Shown: in pieces, positions 42,840-50,192 of the stretch
Layout of the letters: each line of letters opens with the position of its first letter
Numbering within the stretch: position 1 is the first letter of the stretch
Assembly (NCBI RefSeq): GCF_029962605.1
Contig: NZ_CP124750.1
Location: 4,340,001-4,404,000, forward strand
DNA: 64,000 nucleotides
Reading direction: 5' to 3'
Source: Serratia sarumanii
GTDB lineage: Bacteria; Pseudomonadota; Gammaproteobacteria; Enterobacterales; Enterobacteriaceae
Made by a program: the position numbers and the translations under genes
Notes under the pieces: generated by a model
What the model was told of the DNA's origin: nothing
Seen by the model: only the letters and a program-made list of their open reading frames with translations
Database searches by the model: none

Positions 42840-45053
42840 TTAAAAGCCTGACCAATCATTAACCGCTGGATAGTGCATTGAAATATCACCAAATTTGACT
42901 TTAGCGCCGCGTGCCAGTGCTTCCAGTTCCGAGCGTGTTGGCTCGATGCCGTGTAGTGCCAGCTCTGAGTAAATTCTGGGAACGCGATCGCGTTCAGCAG
43001 CGGTTAATCTTGCTGAAGGAGCTGGCTCCGGCCTGCTATATAGGTCAATGCTTCTCTGTTGCCTGTTTATCTGCGGGGCATCTGCCCGTAAACGCGCCAT
43101 AACACACCGTGCAACGGTCATGTCATCCCAGTCAATTGGGGTTTCCGGTGCGTGCTCCAGCACCGCCACGGCCTCTACAGGCTCCCCATCCTGCATATTT
43201 TCGGCGTCACCGCTGCCGACCAACCCACAGTTATTGACAGGACTCCGAGGCGCGCCGGAGGCGCTTTTCAAAGTCAAAGGCTCAACTGCAACGGCTTTAG
43301 CGACGATGCGCCATTGCGTGGTGCGGGTTTCATAAACGCGATCGGCGCCGATATGCGGGGCAAAAATTCCCGCGATTTTCTGCACTTCTTCGTCATAGGC
43401 GTTGCGCTCGTCGGCAACCCTGCGGGCTACACGCACAGTCTGATCGTCGCGGGCAACGTTAGGGCCACCCTGCGCCAGAATGTAAGCGGCAAAGTCACCG
43501 GCATCAGCAGCAGCGCGCACCGCCTCAACGGTTTCGTCGAACTCATCGGCCAAACTGACAGAGCGGATCTTGCGGCACTCACGCCATGCGCCGCGCGACG
43601 GCAGGCCGATAAAGTGGAATTGAGGGATACGCCATGTTGACGCCCACGCGGTGACGGCGGCCGCCGTATCAGTCAACAGCTCGCCGGTTTCATGATCGCG
43701 TTCGCCGTCCAGCGCGTAGCCGTCGATGTTTTTTGCAATGTATTTGGCGATATAGCCCGCCGCACCGCCTTTGTTCAGGTGCTTGCAGTCAAACCGGTTT
43801 TTGGCGGCGCCGCGCTCGTCCCCATCTTCAGCCATGGCATAACGGCGCATGATGTCGATCACCTGCTGGCGCTGTTTTTTGGGGGTAAACAGCATCATAT
43901 GCCAGTGCGGCGTCGCATCATGGTGCGGTTCGACAACGCGCACGCCATAGACCTGCAGGCCCGCATCTTTAAACGCTGTGCGGATCTTGCTAAACAGCTT
44001 CACAAGATAGCGCTGGCCGTCTTTTGGCGTGTACGCCTCTTCATCCCATTTGTGATTAAAATGCACCTTCGGGCTGTTCTTGCCGACGGCGCGCGTCGGG
44101 TGATATTTGGATGGGGTGGTGATGGTGATAAACATCCCTTTATCGCCACGGATAGCGGCGGCCTGCTCAACACCGGCGATCATCGCCATTAACTCCATAC
44201 GACGAATTTCCGGGTTAGAGATACTTGCCATCACCTTGTCGATGAGGCTGAAGCGTTCGCCAGTTTCGACGTTCTCAAGCTCGCGGCTATTCAGATAATC
44301 AAAATTGGACTGGCGGCGCGCTTTCACATCTCGAATAGCCTGCTTACTGGCATACGACGACGCCCCGCGGTTCACATTACCCAGGGCGATCAGCAACGCC
44401 TCGCGCCAGCGCGTGCGCTGGGCCTTCAGCTGGCGTTCCCACCACTCGGAATTAACCAACCGTGACAGGCTGGCAATCGCTGACCGAGCATCCAGTTTGC
44501 CCTTGCGGTATTTGCGCCAGTGCATAGGGGTGATGTTGAAGGCGCGCGCCATACCGGCAATGCGGCCATAAAATTCGGATTGGGTGGCATCTTCGAAAAG
44601 CCCGGCATTGTCGCCGCCGTTCTCCGCCACAAACTCATCGCAGTAATCTTCGTAATTCTGCAGAAGCTGACCGGCCACGCGATCGGCAAGGCGGCGTAAC
44701 TCTTTGTCATCCATGCCGGGCAGAGCTGCGTAATTATCAACTTCAGCAGAAAACCGCATTGACGCGGCGAGGTTCATCGCATTTTTGGCGCTCACCGTTT
44801 GCAGGCGCGGCCAGATGCGGCGATCGAACTGGAATACCAGCCATTTGTTGGCGTCGTGCAGCCCTTTGCTCTTGAGCAAGTTGGTGTAACGCGTCAGGAA
44901 CATGGCGCTGAGGAAGCGCGGCAGGCGACGAATATTGGTTAAAACAGCTTGCCCCTGAGCGAGTTCCTCACGGGTAAGCGGTCTTACCGGCCCGGCAACT
45001 GCCGGGCGCGGTTCGTTCCATGGGTAAGCGTAGGCGGTAGCCGCTTGGCTCAT
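42840..45053 (-). CDS. A: replication initiation endonuclease gpA (HUH superfamily)
   Basis: The 737-residue protein nicks the phage origin and starts rolling-circle replication. The HUH motif is visible as HHDATPHWHMM (H383, H385), and the two catalytic tyrosines are in GYIAKYIAKNID (Y434 and Y438), the double-tyrosine pattern of P2 A. P2 A has 761 residues. The origin lies inside this gene (near 43241). The start overlaps the upstream stop by four bases (ATGA). It needs host Rep and DnaB in P2. Confidence 0.95.
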   Translation of the reverse strand: MSQAATAYAYPWNEPRPAVAGPVRPLTREELAQGQAVLTNIRRLPRFLSAMFLTRYTNLLKSKGLHDANKWLVFQFDRRIWPRLQTVSAKNAMNLAASMRFSAEVDNYAALPGMDDKELRRLADRVAGQLLQNYEDYCDEFVAENGGDNAGLFEDATQSEFYGRIAGMARAFNITPMHWRKYRKGKLDARSAIASLSRLVNSEWWERQLKAQRTRWREALLIALGNVNRGASSYASKQAIRDVKARRQSNFDYLNSRELENVETGERFSLIDKVMASISNPEIRRMELMAMIAGVEQAAAIRGDKGMFITITTPSKYHPTRAVGKNSPKVHFNHKWDEEAYTPKDGQRYLVKLFSKIRTAFKDAGLQVYGVRVVEPHHDATPHWHMMLFTPKKQRQQVIDIMRRYAMAEDGDERGAAKNRFDCKHLNKGGAAGYIAKYIAKNIDGYALDGERDHETGELLTDTAAAVTAWASTWRIPQFHFIGLPSRGAWRECRKIRSVSLADEFDETVEAVRAAADAGDFAAYILAQGGPNVARDDQTVRVARRVADERNAYDEEVQKIAGIFAPHIGADRVYETRTTQWRIVAKAVAVEPLTLKSASGAPRSPVNNCGLVGSGDAENMQDGEPVEAVAVLEHAPETPIDWDDMTVARCVMARLRADAPQINRQQRSIDLYSRPEPAPSARLTAAERDRVPRIYSELALHGIEPTRSELEALARGAKVKFGDISMHYPAVNDWSGF
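43228..43255 (-). other. P2-type replication origin (nick region) within gene A
   Basis: The minus strand reads GCGCGCCTCGGAGTCCTGTC followed by AATAACTGTG, which matches the P2 origin core as I remember it (CGCGCCTCGGAGTCCTGTCA). In P2 the origin also lies inside A and is cut by gpA in cis. Confidence 0.82.
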
Positions 45054-45475
45054 TGCACTTTCGCGCCGTTGGCGTGGGCGCAGTTGCCGCAGTAACGCTC
45101 ATTGCAAGCAGAGCAGAAATCACCCTTTACGGTGAAGCCTACTTTTAGCGGCGTTGCCAGCTTTTGCGCCACCTCCCCGATAATTGAATCCACCCAGTCG
45201 CGATCAACGCCCGGCATTGTTGGCAGGCTTGCGGCTACTTCATCCGGCACCGCATCGATCCACTCGCGCAGCGCCACAACAACTTCTTGAAGGCCTGCGA
45301 TGCGCTGTAGCAAGGCGGATACGTACTCGTGCGAGTAGAGCATCTGTTGGCGCCGTGGATCGTGATATGGATTTGCAGGGTCGATAATGAACATGTACGC
45401 ACAACGATGCTTGCTTAGGTCGCGCAGCTCTTCAGCGTCAGTCCACGCCACCGGCTTGCTCAGCTTATTGTCCAT
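45050..45475 (-). CDS. P2-family early protein of unknown function with cysteine-rich C-terminus
   Basis: The 141-residue product MDNKLSKPVAWTDAEELRDL (start at 45475; the 15 residues upstream lack support) opens with the KPVAWTDAEELRD phrase seen in many phage hypothetical proteins. It ends with a cysteine cluster, CSACNERYCGNCAH, that could bind zinc. A middle helix (YVSALLQRIAGLQEVVVALREWIDAV) may mediate dimerisation. It overlaps gene A at its end and the upstream gene at its start, so it belongs to the early operon. Function unknown. Confidence 0.75.
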   Translation of the reverse strand: MDNKLSKPVAWTDAEELRDLSKHRCAYMFIIDPANPYHDPRRQQMLYSHEYVSALLQRIAGLQEVVVALREWIDAVPDEVAASLPTMPGVDRDWVDSIIGEVAQKLATPLKVGFTVKGDFCSACNERYCGNCAHANGAKVQ

Positions 45476-45746
45476 TTGCAGCCTCACACACCGCAAAAGC
45501 CTCTTGGCACAGGTTGCCAATGCGACCTATTTCCGCGCCCAATGATGCAATGCTATTAACACTGGAATTACGGACGCTGTGATGAATAAGGCCGTTCACA
45601 AGCTGGTTAATCGTAGGGTAATAGCCGATAGCCTCGTAACGCTCTTGACCTTCGCTTTTTCCTGTTTTCCCTACCTTCACCGTATTAAGAATGAATTGCA
45701 GGTTATCGCTGGTGATAACAAACTCAGAGCCGATTTTAATTTCCAT
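45465..45746 (-). CDS. P2-family early protein, DUF5405-like
   Basis: The 93-residue protein MEIKIGSEFVITSDNLQFIL has an N-terminal beta-rich part (TVKVGKTGKSEGQERYEAIGYYPTINQLVNGLIHHSVR) resembling the DUF5405 proteins of P2-like phages. I assign this from pattern memory only. No catalytic motif is seen. It lies between the small membrane protein gene and the cysteine-rich protein, overlapping the latter by 11 bases, in the pR early transcript. Confidence 0.7.
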   Translation of the reverse strand: MEIKIGSEFVITSDNLQFILNTVKVGKTGKSEGQERYEAIGYYPTINQLVNGLIHHSVRNSSVNSIASLGAEIGRIGNLCQEAFAVCEAANGQ

Positions 45747-45755
45747 GTTATTTCC

Positions 45756-45872
45756 TTAATCGTAATTTTGGTTTTCTGGTCTGCGTGCAAATTCTGAATC
45801 GCTCAAATCAGCCGCAATAAAATGACCTGCCAGCAACGCCAGCAGGCCGAACAAAATAAAGAACTCCGTCAT
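45756..45872 (-). CDS. 38-residue membrane protein in the early operon
   Basis: The minus strand encodes MTEFFILFGLLALLAGHFIA, then ADLSDSEFARRPENQNYD. A single N-terminal hydrophobic helix is followed by a polar tail. GGGGAAGG lies just before the ATG, and the start overlaps the stop of the upstream zinc-finger gene (ATGA), both supporting translation. I do not recognise it. Small membrane proteins in this part of P2-like genomes are common but uncharacterised. Confidence 0.65.
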   Translation of the reverse strand: MTEFFILFGLLALLAGHFIAADLSDSEFARRPENQNYD

Positions 45873-46093
45873 GCCTTCCCCGCGTAAAGGTGATTTTGCG
45901 TCTCGCGGATCTGCTGACAGCTTACGCATGTATCAACGCCGGGAACGGCAGCGCGGCGCGCGGCTGGAATCGGCGCGTCACATTCTTCGCAAACGAAAGC
46001 AGAAGGCAGCGCGGAGGATTTGCGGGCGTTGGCGATCTGCGCGTTTAGTACCAGCGCTTGCCGCTCCTGTTCGTAGTCCATCAAGTCGGCCAT
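45869..46093 (-). CDS. TraR/DksA-family zinc finger protein
   Basis: The 74-residue protein MADLMDYEQERQALVLNAQI has the zinc motif CEECDAPIPAARRAAVPGVDTCVSCQQ (CxxC at about residues 35-38 and 56-59), the TraR/DksA C4 signature and length. TraR-like proteins bind the secondary channel of RNA polymerase and imitate DksA with ppGpp, so it may tune host transcription early in infection. P2 orf82 is of this kind. It overlaps its downstream neighbour by four bases. Confidence 0.88.
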   Translation of the reverse strand: MADLMDYEQERQALVLNAQIANARKSSALPSAFVCEECDAPIPAARRAAVPGVDTCVSCQQIRETQNHLYAGKA

Positions 46094-46386
46094 TAGTGCA
46101 GCTCCTGCGCTTGATGCTCGATGGCTTCAGCCTCTTGGCGCAACAGCTCCACAGCCTCGACCGCGGTTAACCCCTCTTGGGTGATGTGGGCCGCCAGCCG
46201 AACCAAACGCGCAGCAGCTACCTGTGATTGGTTTTTACGTTCATCAACACGCGCGCTATCTAACAAATCTTGAAACTCATTCGTTAAGGCAGAAACCGCG
46301 CGGCAAGTACCAGCGACAACACCACGCTGAAAGGCATTATTTGCCGAGCTGGTTAAAGTTGGAGTAAGAAGCAAAGATTCTTTCAT
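46093..46386 (-). CDS. P2-family early protein, DUF2732-like
   Basis: The 97-residue protein MKESLLLTPTLTSSANNAFQ contains the segment DERKNQSQVAAARLVRLAAH followed by ITQEGLTAVEAVELLRQEAE, which I associate with the DUF2732 proteins of P2-like phages. It is helical and acidic, with no catalytic signature. It shares one base with the next gene in the early operon. Function unknown. Confidence 0.72.
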   Translation of the reverse strand: MKESLLLTPTLTSSANNAFQRGVVAGTCRAVSALTNEFQDLLDSARVDERKNQSQVAAARLVRLAAHITQEGLTAVEAVELLRQEAEAIEHQAQELH

Positions 46387-46450
46387 CGTAAATTCCTTAT
46401 TTCAGGCAAAGCGATGCCCGGCGGGTTAACGCCAGAATTACGCAATGCGG

Positions 46451-46753
46451 TTAATTAACGTTTAATTCGCAATCATCATCACTGATAAATCGCGGCAAGG
46501 TTTTTGATAAATCAATCAGGTCATTCAGCGCCCACACAATTTGTTTACGCTCTGAATAACTCATTTCTGCAAACTTCATTTTTATATGCCGCTCTTTAAG
46601 CCCGGCATGAAAACAAACAGTTCTGCGGATATGTTCCGGCGACTTATCAAAAGCCTCTTGCGCCTGATTCCGCTTATGCGGGAACAGCTCACGCTTAATC
46701 TGTGAAATGCGCTTAATGCCGATCGCTTTTTGTGTTTCAGTAGCCAACAACAT
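46451..46753 (-). CDS. P2-family early protein, DUF5347-like
   Basis: The 100-residue protein MLLATETQKAIGIKRISQIK contains HIRRTVCFHAGLKERHIKMK followed by MSYSERKQIVWALNDLIDLS and KTLPRFI. This spacing resembles DUF5347 proteins of P2-like phages in the same place. Assignment is by pattern only. It is separated from its neighbours by 64 and 11 bases. Function unknown. Confidence 0.68.
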   Translation of the reverse strand: MLLATETQKAIGIKRISQIKRELFPHKRNQAQEAFDKSPEHIRRTVCFHAGLKERHIKMKFAEMSYSERKQIVWALNDLIDLSKTLPRFISDDDCELNVN

Positions 46754-46764
46754 GACAGCCCCAA

Positions 46765-46953
46765 TTAACGACAGAAAAAACGGCGCAGCGGTGAAACTGG
46801 CTTAACCGTTGACAGGCCACGCAGTAAGGCCGCCTGATCGTGACGTGGGCGCCAGCGCTTGCCGCCCGGCAGTTCAATGAAACCGTGTTCAAAATGCCGC
46901 GATGGACTTTGTTGTTTCAGCAGTGGAGCGATAGAAATAACCACGGTGATCAC
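46765..46953 (-). CDS. fil: phage filamentation protein Fil family
   Basis: The 62-residue protein contains PLLKQQSPSRHFEHGFIELP followed by GGKRWRPRHDQAALLRGL, the conserved core of the 186 Fil family. Fil causes host filamentation when expressed from phage 186 and lies directly after cII there, as here (one base after the cII stop). The C-terminus is basic (SPLRRFFCR). The name rests on this core and the position. Confidence 0.78.
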   Translation of the reverse strand: MITVVISIAPLLKQQSPSRHFEHGFIELPGGKRWRPRHDQAALLRGLSTVKPVSPLRRFFCR

Positions 46954-46954
46954 C

Positions 46955-47464
46955 TCAGCTTAAACCAGCAACAGCACTCAGCCCGCTGATCACGTCAACG
47001 GTGGAGGCCAGAGCCGGGGTGGATTGGATGCGGTTCTGAACGGTCAAGCCGATCAGCGACAAATGGCGGATCGCCGTGTTGACGCTTTCAAGCAGTGCGC
47101 TTTTGCGTACCGGCGTTTTGTGGTCGCCCTGCACGGCGGCGGCGGCGATGCTGCCAACTGCGGCCGTGGCCTGCAGTGCATACGTTGGAATATTTCCGGC
47201 GCAAGCCTCATTGACAGGCACGGACGGCATGCAGTTGATTTGTGCCAGCAAGGCATCAATCAGGCTGGAATCCTCTGTAGCGTCAGTGATCGCCAGCAGT
47301 TCGGCACACGTGAGCTGATGCGGCTGGCCCGGACTCAATTTGTTGCGCAGCGTCTGGGCGTTCATGCCGAGCTGTTTAGCAAGCGCCGTCACATTGTGGC
47401 GAGCTGGAAACTGTCGGCAGGCTTCATCGAAGTGCGGATGTTTAGAAATGGCGTAATCAAACAT
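46955..47464 (-). CDS. cII: CII establishment regulator (186 type)
   Basis: The 169-residue protein MFDYAISKHPHFDEACRQFP has exactly the length of 186 CII and matches it at RHNVTALAKQLGMNAQTLRNKLSPGQPHQLT (HTH near residues 24-45) and ESVNTAIRHLSLIGL. In 186, CII activates the pE promoter to establish lysogeny. It is transcribed from pR after apl; a palindrome lies between apl and cII. Confidence 0.92.
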   Translation of the reverse strand: MFDYAISKHPHFDEACRQFPARHNVTALAKQLGMNAQTLRNKLSPGQPHQLTCAELLAITDATEDSSLIDALLAQINCMPSVPVNEACAGNIPTYALQATAAVGSIAAAAVQGDHKTPVRKSALLESVNTAIRHLSLIGLTVQNRIQSTPALASTVDVISGLSAVAGLS

Positions 47465-47479
47465 ACTTTACCCCTATGA

Positions 47480-47496
47480 ATTCACTTAAAGTGAAT
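47480..47496. promoter_or_regulatory. candidate flanking CI operator (FR-like)
   Basis: ATTCACTTAAAGTGAAT is a perfect 17-base palindrome between apl and cII, about 350 bp from the pR operator. Its AAGTGAA arms recur upstream of ogr. Phage 186 has a CI flanking site at such a distance. Confidence 0.55.
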
Positions 47497-47759
47497 CACG
47501 CACCGATGACGAGTTGAAAACGTGAATGCCCTAACGCTTTACGCAACTGCTCTTCTTTCCAGCGTGCGTAGTAGATACGGATCGGGCCGCCTGCTTTCTT
47601 GCATCCTTTACGGATAACGCGGGGTTCAATAGGTAAACACGGGGTTTCACCAGTACTCCAGCGACGAGCAGTACGAGTAGAAACGCCTTCTAGCTCCGCG
47701 AATTCCTTTAACGTCACAATGGGGGAGGCGATTTTGAAGATTGCGATCTCAGAAGCCAT
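47496..47759 (-). CDS. apl: Apl: excisionase and early-promoter repressor (186 type)
   Basis: The 87-residue protein MASEIAIFKIASPIVTLKEF has the length of 186 Apl. It has an HTH (LKEFAELEGVSTRTARRWS, residues 18-36) and the C-terminal WKEEQLRKALGHSRFQLVIG shared by the family. Apl acts as excisionase at att and represses pR and pL. I use the ATG at 47759; 16 upstream residues extend into the operator region. A 14-bp motif shared by pR-pL and att (47810-47823 and 49514-49527) is the likely binding site. Confidence 0.88.
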   Translation of the reverse strand: MASEIAIFKIASPIVTLKEFAELEGVSTRTARRWSTGETPCLPIEPRVIRKGCKKAGGPIRIYYARWKEEQLRKALGHSRFQLVIGA

Positions 47760-47809
47760 AATGCATGATTCCCTATTTGCCAACTTTAACCAGTATTGAC
47801 CGCCCATTT

Positions 47810-47823
47810 GCCAATGTAGGCCA
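47810..47823. promoter_or_regulatory. shared 14-bp motif in pR-pL (candidate Apl site)
   Basis: TGGCCTACATTGGC on the minus strand here is identical to 49514-49527 on the plus strand near attR. Related TTGCCAA and CATTGG words lie nearby in the same intergenic region. Confidence 0.55.
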
Positions 47824-47832
47824 ATACAGACA

Positions 47833-47875
47833 ATTCACTAACGAGCAATCTAATGAACTTTTTAGCATTGGTCAA
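47833..47875 (-). promoter_or_regulatory. early promoter pR with candidate operator
   Basis: On the minus strand TTGACC (47870-47875), 17 bp, TAGATT (47847-47852) drives apl, cII and the early genes. ATTCACT (47833-47839) near the start point is a CI-like half-site. The opposing pL promoter for cI-int could not be picked with confidence. Confidence 0.7.
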
Positions 47876-47890
47876 CATTTGGATTAACTT

Positions 47891-48469
47891 ATGAGTATCA
47901 GAGAGACTAGTTTTGAACCTATCAAAATCCTCGAGCGCATCTGCGATGTCTATGGTTTCACGCAGAAAGTTCAGCTAGCCCATCACTTTGATATTTCTGC
48001 AAGTTCTCTCCAAAATCGCTATACGAGAGGCACTATCTCTTATGACTATGCAGCTCTCTGCTCCATAGAGACTGGTGCAAGTCTTAAATGGCTTCTTACT
48101 GGTGAAGGCTCGAAATTTGAGAATAAAACCACGGAAGAATCCCCACTTGAGATTGAGTTATTCACTCTTGAGGACGGCGAGCTAAGAGAAGATGACCGCT
48201 TGAGCATCGATCCTAACTTTTTCCGTAAGAAACCTACTGACGGTATTGCAGTTCGAACCGATGGAAAGCTGCACTTCATAGATAAATCAGCCTCGCTAGC
48301 AGATGGGACTTGGCTGGTAGACATTGAGGGGGCAATTAGCATCCGAGAGCTAACCGTATTACCCGGTAAAAAGCTCCATGTGGCTGGCGGGAAGGTTCCG
48401 TTTGAGTGCTTAACTGATGAGATCCGCATACTTGGACGTATTGCTGGCATTTACAGCGAGGTTAACTAA
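47891..48469 (+). CDS. cI: CI immunity repressor (186 type)
   Basis: The 192-residue protein MSIRETSFEPIKILERICDV has the length of 186 CI. An N-terminal HTH (FTQKVQLAHHFDISASSLQNRYTRGTISYDYAALCS, about 23-58) is followed by a linker and a beta-rich C-terminal domain (GIAVRTDGKLHFIDKSASLADGTWLVDIEG to ILGRIAGIYSE). I see no Ala-Gly cleavage site or Ser-Lys dyad, so it should not self-cleave on DNA damage. 186 CI is instead inactivated by Tum. Its stop overlaps the int start (TAATG), as in a pL transcript. Confidence 0.92.
   Translation: MSIRETSFEPIKILERICDVYGFTQKVQLAHHFDISASSLQNRYTRGTISYDYAALCSIETGASLKWLLTGEGSKFENKTTEESPLEIELFTLEDGELREDDRLSIDPNFFRKKPTDGIAVRTDGKLHFIDKSASLADGTWLVDIEGAISIRELTVLPGKKLHVAGGKVPFECLTDEIRILGRIAGIYSEVN
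48160..48166. promoter_or_regulatory. possible flanking CI half-site (FL-like) inside cI
   Basis: ATTCACT occurs within the cI coding sequence about 330 bp from pR, mirroring the palindrome 350 bp away on the other side. A clear second arm is not seen. Confidence 0.3.
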
Positions 48470-49512
48470 TGGCTGTCCGTAAGATTCCTGCTGGCGGATG
48501 GGTATGCGAGCTATATCCGAATGGGGCTAGGGGTAAGCGGATCAGAAAAAAGTTCGCAACCAAAGGTGAAGCCTTAGCCTTTGAGCAATACACCATACAA
48601 AACCCGTGGCAAGAAGAGAAAGAGGATCGGCGCACAGTCAAAGAACTCGTGGACTCATGGTATAGCGCCCACGGCATAACCCTGAAAGATGGGTTAAAAC
48701 GACAATTATCCATGCATCATGCTTTTAACTGTATGGGGGAACCACTGGCTCGCGATTTCGATGCTCAAATGTTCTCCCGTTACAGGGAAAAAAGGCTGAA
48801 AGGTGAATATGCCCGTTCCAACAGAGTGAAAGAGGTTTCCCCTCGCACGCTAAACCTCGAGTTGGCCTATTTTCGGGCCGTATTCAATGAACTAAACCGC
48901 CTTGGTGAGTGGAAAGGCGATAATCCGTTAAAAAACATACGCCCTTTTCGTACTGAAGAAATGGAGATGGCCTGGCTCAATAGAGATCAGATTGCCCTCC
49001 TGCTGGCTGAATGCCAACGTCACGAGAATACTGATCTCGAAAAGGTTGTAAGAATTTGTCTTGCTACCGGCGCACGCTGGTCAGAAGCCGAAGGGCTCAG
49101 AAAAAGCCAGCTGTCAAAATACAAAATCACATATATCAATACTAAAGGCAGGAAAAACCGGACAGTGCCTATCAGTAAAGAGCTGTACGATTCTCTACCT
49201 AGCCAGAACAAACCACAGACGGGGCTTTTTACTAGTTGCTATGGGGCGTTCCGAGCCGCCCTAGAAAGAACTGGCATAGAACTTCCCGCGGGCCAGTTAA
49301 CTCACGTTCTACGGCACACGTTCGCCAGCCACTTCATGATGAATGGAGGTAACATACTGGTACTACAAAGAGTTTTAGGTCATACGGACATAAAAATGAC
49401 AATGCGTTATGCTCACTTTGCCCCCGACCATTTAGAGGACGCAGTACGGTTAAATCCTCTGGCTACAAATGGCGATAGAATGGCGGTAGAACTGGCACAT
49501 GATGTCATATGA
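48469..49512 (+). CDS. int: tyrosine-family integrase
   Basis: The 347-residue recombinase has an N-terminal arm-binding and core-binding region and a C-terminal catalytic domain. The active-site residues are visible: R203 (ATGARWSEAEGL), H279 and R282 (THVLRHTFASH), H305 (LGHTDIKM) and Y314 (TMRYAHF). It starts with an ATG overlapping the cI stop, MAVRKIPAGGWVCELYPNGA. It lies 71 bp from attR and integrates the phage into the 3' half of ileX. Confidence 0.97.
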   Translation: MAVRKIPAGGWVCELYPNGARGKRIRKKFATKGEALAFEQYTIQNPWQEEKEDRRTVKELVDSWYSAHGITLKDGLKRQLSMHHAFNCMGEPLARDFDAQMFSRYREKRLKGEYARSNRVKEVSPRTLNLELAYFRAVFNELNRLGEWKGDNPLKNIRPFRTEEMEMAWLNRDQIALLLAECQRHENTDLEKVVRICLATGARWSEAEGLRKSQLSKYKITYINTKGRKNRTVPISKELYDSLPSQNKPQTGLFTSCYGAFRAALERTGIELPAGQLTHVLRHTFASHFMMNGGNILVLQRVLGHTDIKMTMRYAHFAPDHLEDAVRLNPLATNGDRMAVELAHDVI

Positions 49513-49513
49513 A

Positions 49514-49527
49514 TGGCCTACATTGGC
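49514..49527. promoter_or_regulatory. shared 14-bp motif near attR (candidate Apl arm site)
   Basis: TGGCCTACATTGGC, identical to the minus-strand word in pR-pL, lies between int and attR. A site shared by the early promoters and att is what phage 186 Apl uses. Confidence 0.55.
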
Positions 49528-49583
49528 CCAATATGTCACTGAAAACAAAGGCAATCTATTGATTTTCGGTTGTTTTTGTAGGA

Positions 49584-49635
49584 ACTCATAATCGCTTGGT
49601 CGTTGGTTCAAACCCAACAGGGGCCACCAAATTTT
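49584..49635. repeat. attR core: 52-bp direct repeat with partial ileX
   Basis: Identical to 17584-17635. It is the displaced bacterial 3' part of ileX. It lacks the acceptor 5' strand and D arm, so it cannot make a tRNA. Confidence 0.97.
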
Positions 49636-49655
49636 TGCTGTTTTCACAGCCTTAC

Positions 49656-49684
49656 AAGCCATCCTGTCCGGGGTGGCTTTTTTG
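49656..49684 (+). terminator. original host terminator of ileX
   Basis: AAGCCATCC (49656-49664) pairs with GGGTGGCTT (49671-49679, one G-T pair) and is followed by TTTTTTG. With the prophage in place it no longer receives ileX transcripts and now stands 67 bp before aac(6')-Ic. Confidence 0.8.
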
Positions 49685-49751
49685 TTTCCCGCCTGCGTGC
49701 CACACTTCTCTCTCGGCATTCCTGATTTATTCCGACTCATAAGGATCCCGC

Positions 49752-50192
49752 ATGATCGTCATCTGCGACCACGACAACCTCGACGCCTGGCTGGCGTTGC
49801 GCACCGCGCTGTGGCCGTCCGGCTCGCCTGAAGAGCACCGCGCGGAAATGCGCGAGATATTGGCTTCGCCGCACCACACCGCGTTTATGGCGCGGGGGCT
49901 GGACGGCACTTTCGTTGCCTTTGCCGAGGTCGCGCTGCGCTACGATTACGTCAACGGCTGCGAATCGTCGCCGGTGGCGTTTTTGGAAGGGATTTATACC
50001 GCCGAACGCGCCCGCCGCCAGGGCTGGGCCGCGCGCCTGATCGCGCAGGTGCAGGAGTGGGCGAAGCAACAGGGGTGCAGCGAGCTGGCGTCGGATACCG
50101 ATATCGCCAATCTGGACTCCCAGCGCCTGCATGCGGCGCTGGGCTTTGCCGAAACGGAGCGAGTAGTGTTTTACCGCAAAACGCTGGGCTGA
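49752..50192 (+). CDS. aac(6')-Ic: aminoglycoside 6'-N-acetyltransferase AAC(6')-Ic
   Basis: The 146-residue GNAT enzyme MIVICDHDNLDAWLALRTAL agrees along its length with AAC(6')-Ic as I remember it, the chromosomal enzyme of S. marcescens that acetylates tobramycin, netilmicin and amikacin. The acetyl-CoA loop is EGIYTAERARRQGWAARLIA (about residues 78-97) and the C-terminal helix includes NLDSQRLHAALGFAETE. AAGGAT precedes the start. No good promoter is visible in the 116 bp between attR and the gene. In S. marcescens this gene is known next to rpoD and usually silent; here the prophage lies between them. The stop abuts the convergent HPP gene. Confidence 0.95.
   Translation: MIVICDHDNLDAWLALRTALWPSGSPEEHRAEMREILASPHHTAFMARGLDGTFVAFAEVALRYDYVNGCESSPVAFLEGIYTAERARRQGWAARLIAQVQEWAKQQGCSELASDTDIANLDSQRLHAALGFAETERVVFYRKTLG

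Larger units (their letters stand above)
17584..49635. mobile_element. complete P2/186-like prophage integrated in ileX
   Basis: The element is 32,000 bp plus the duplicated 52-bp att. It carries a full set of P2-family genes (terminase P/M, portal Q, capsid N/O, head completion L, tail, lysis, replication A with origin, cos, and integrase next to attR). The switch genes are of the 186 type: 192-residue CI, 87-residue Apl and 169-residue CII, in int-cI-apl-cII order. No transposase or gross deletion was seen; the only likely lesion is at the end of M. Cargo comprises HicBA, a flavoredoxin/LysR pair, a small membrane protein and the SOS-controlled genes. It looks capable of excision. Confidence 0.95.

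Noticed and set aside
45102..45387. Two plus-strand frames opposite the early genes
   Set aside because: They lie opposite overlapping, coupled early genes, have no ribosome site and no recognisable domain.
49584..49629. Second tRNA gene at attR
   Set aside because: Only the anticodon loop to CCA end is present; acceptor 5' strand and D arm are missing and the upstream bases are phage.
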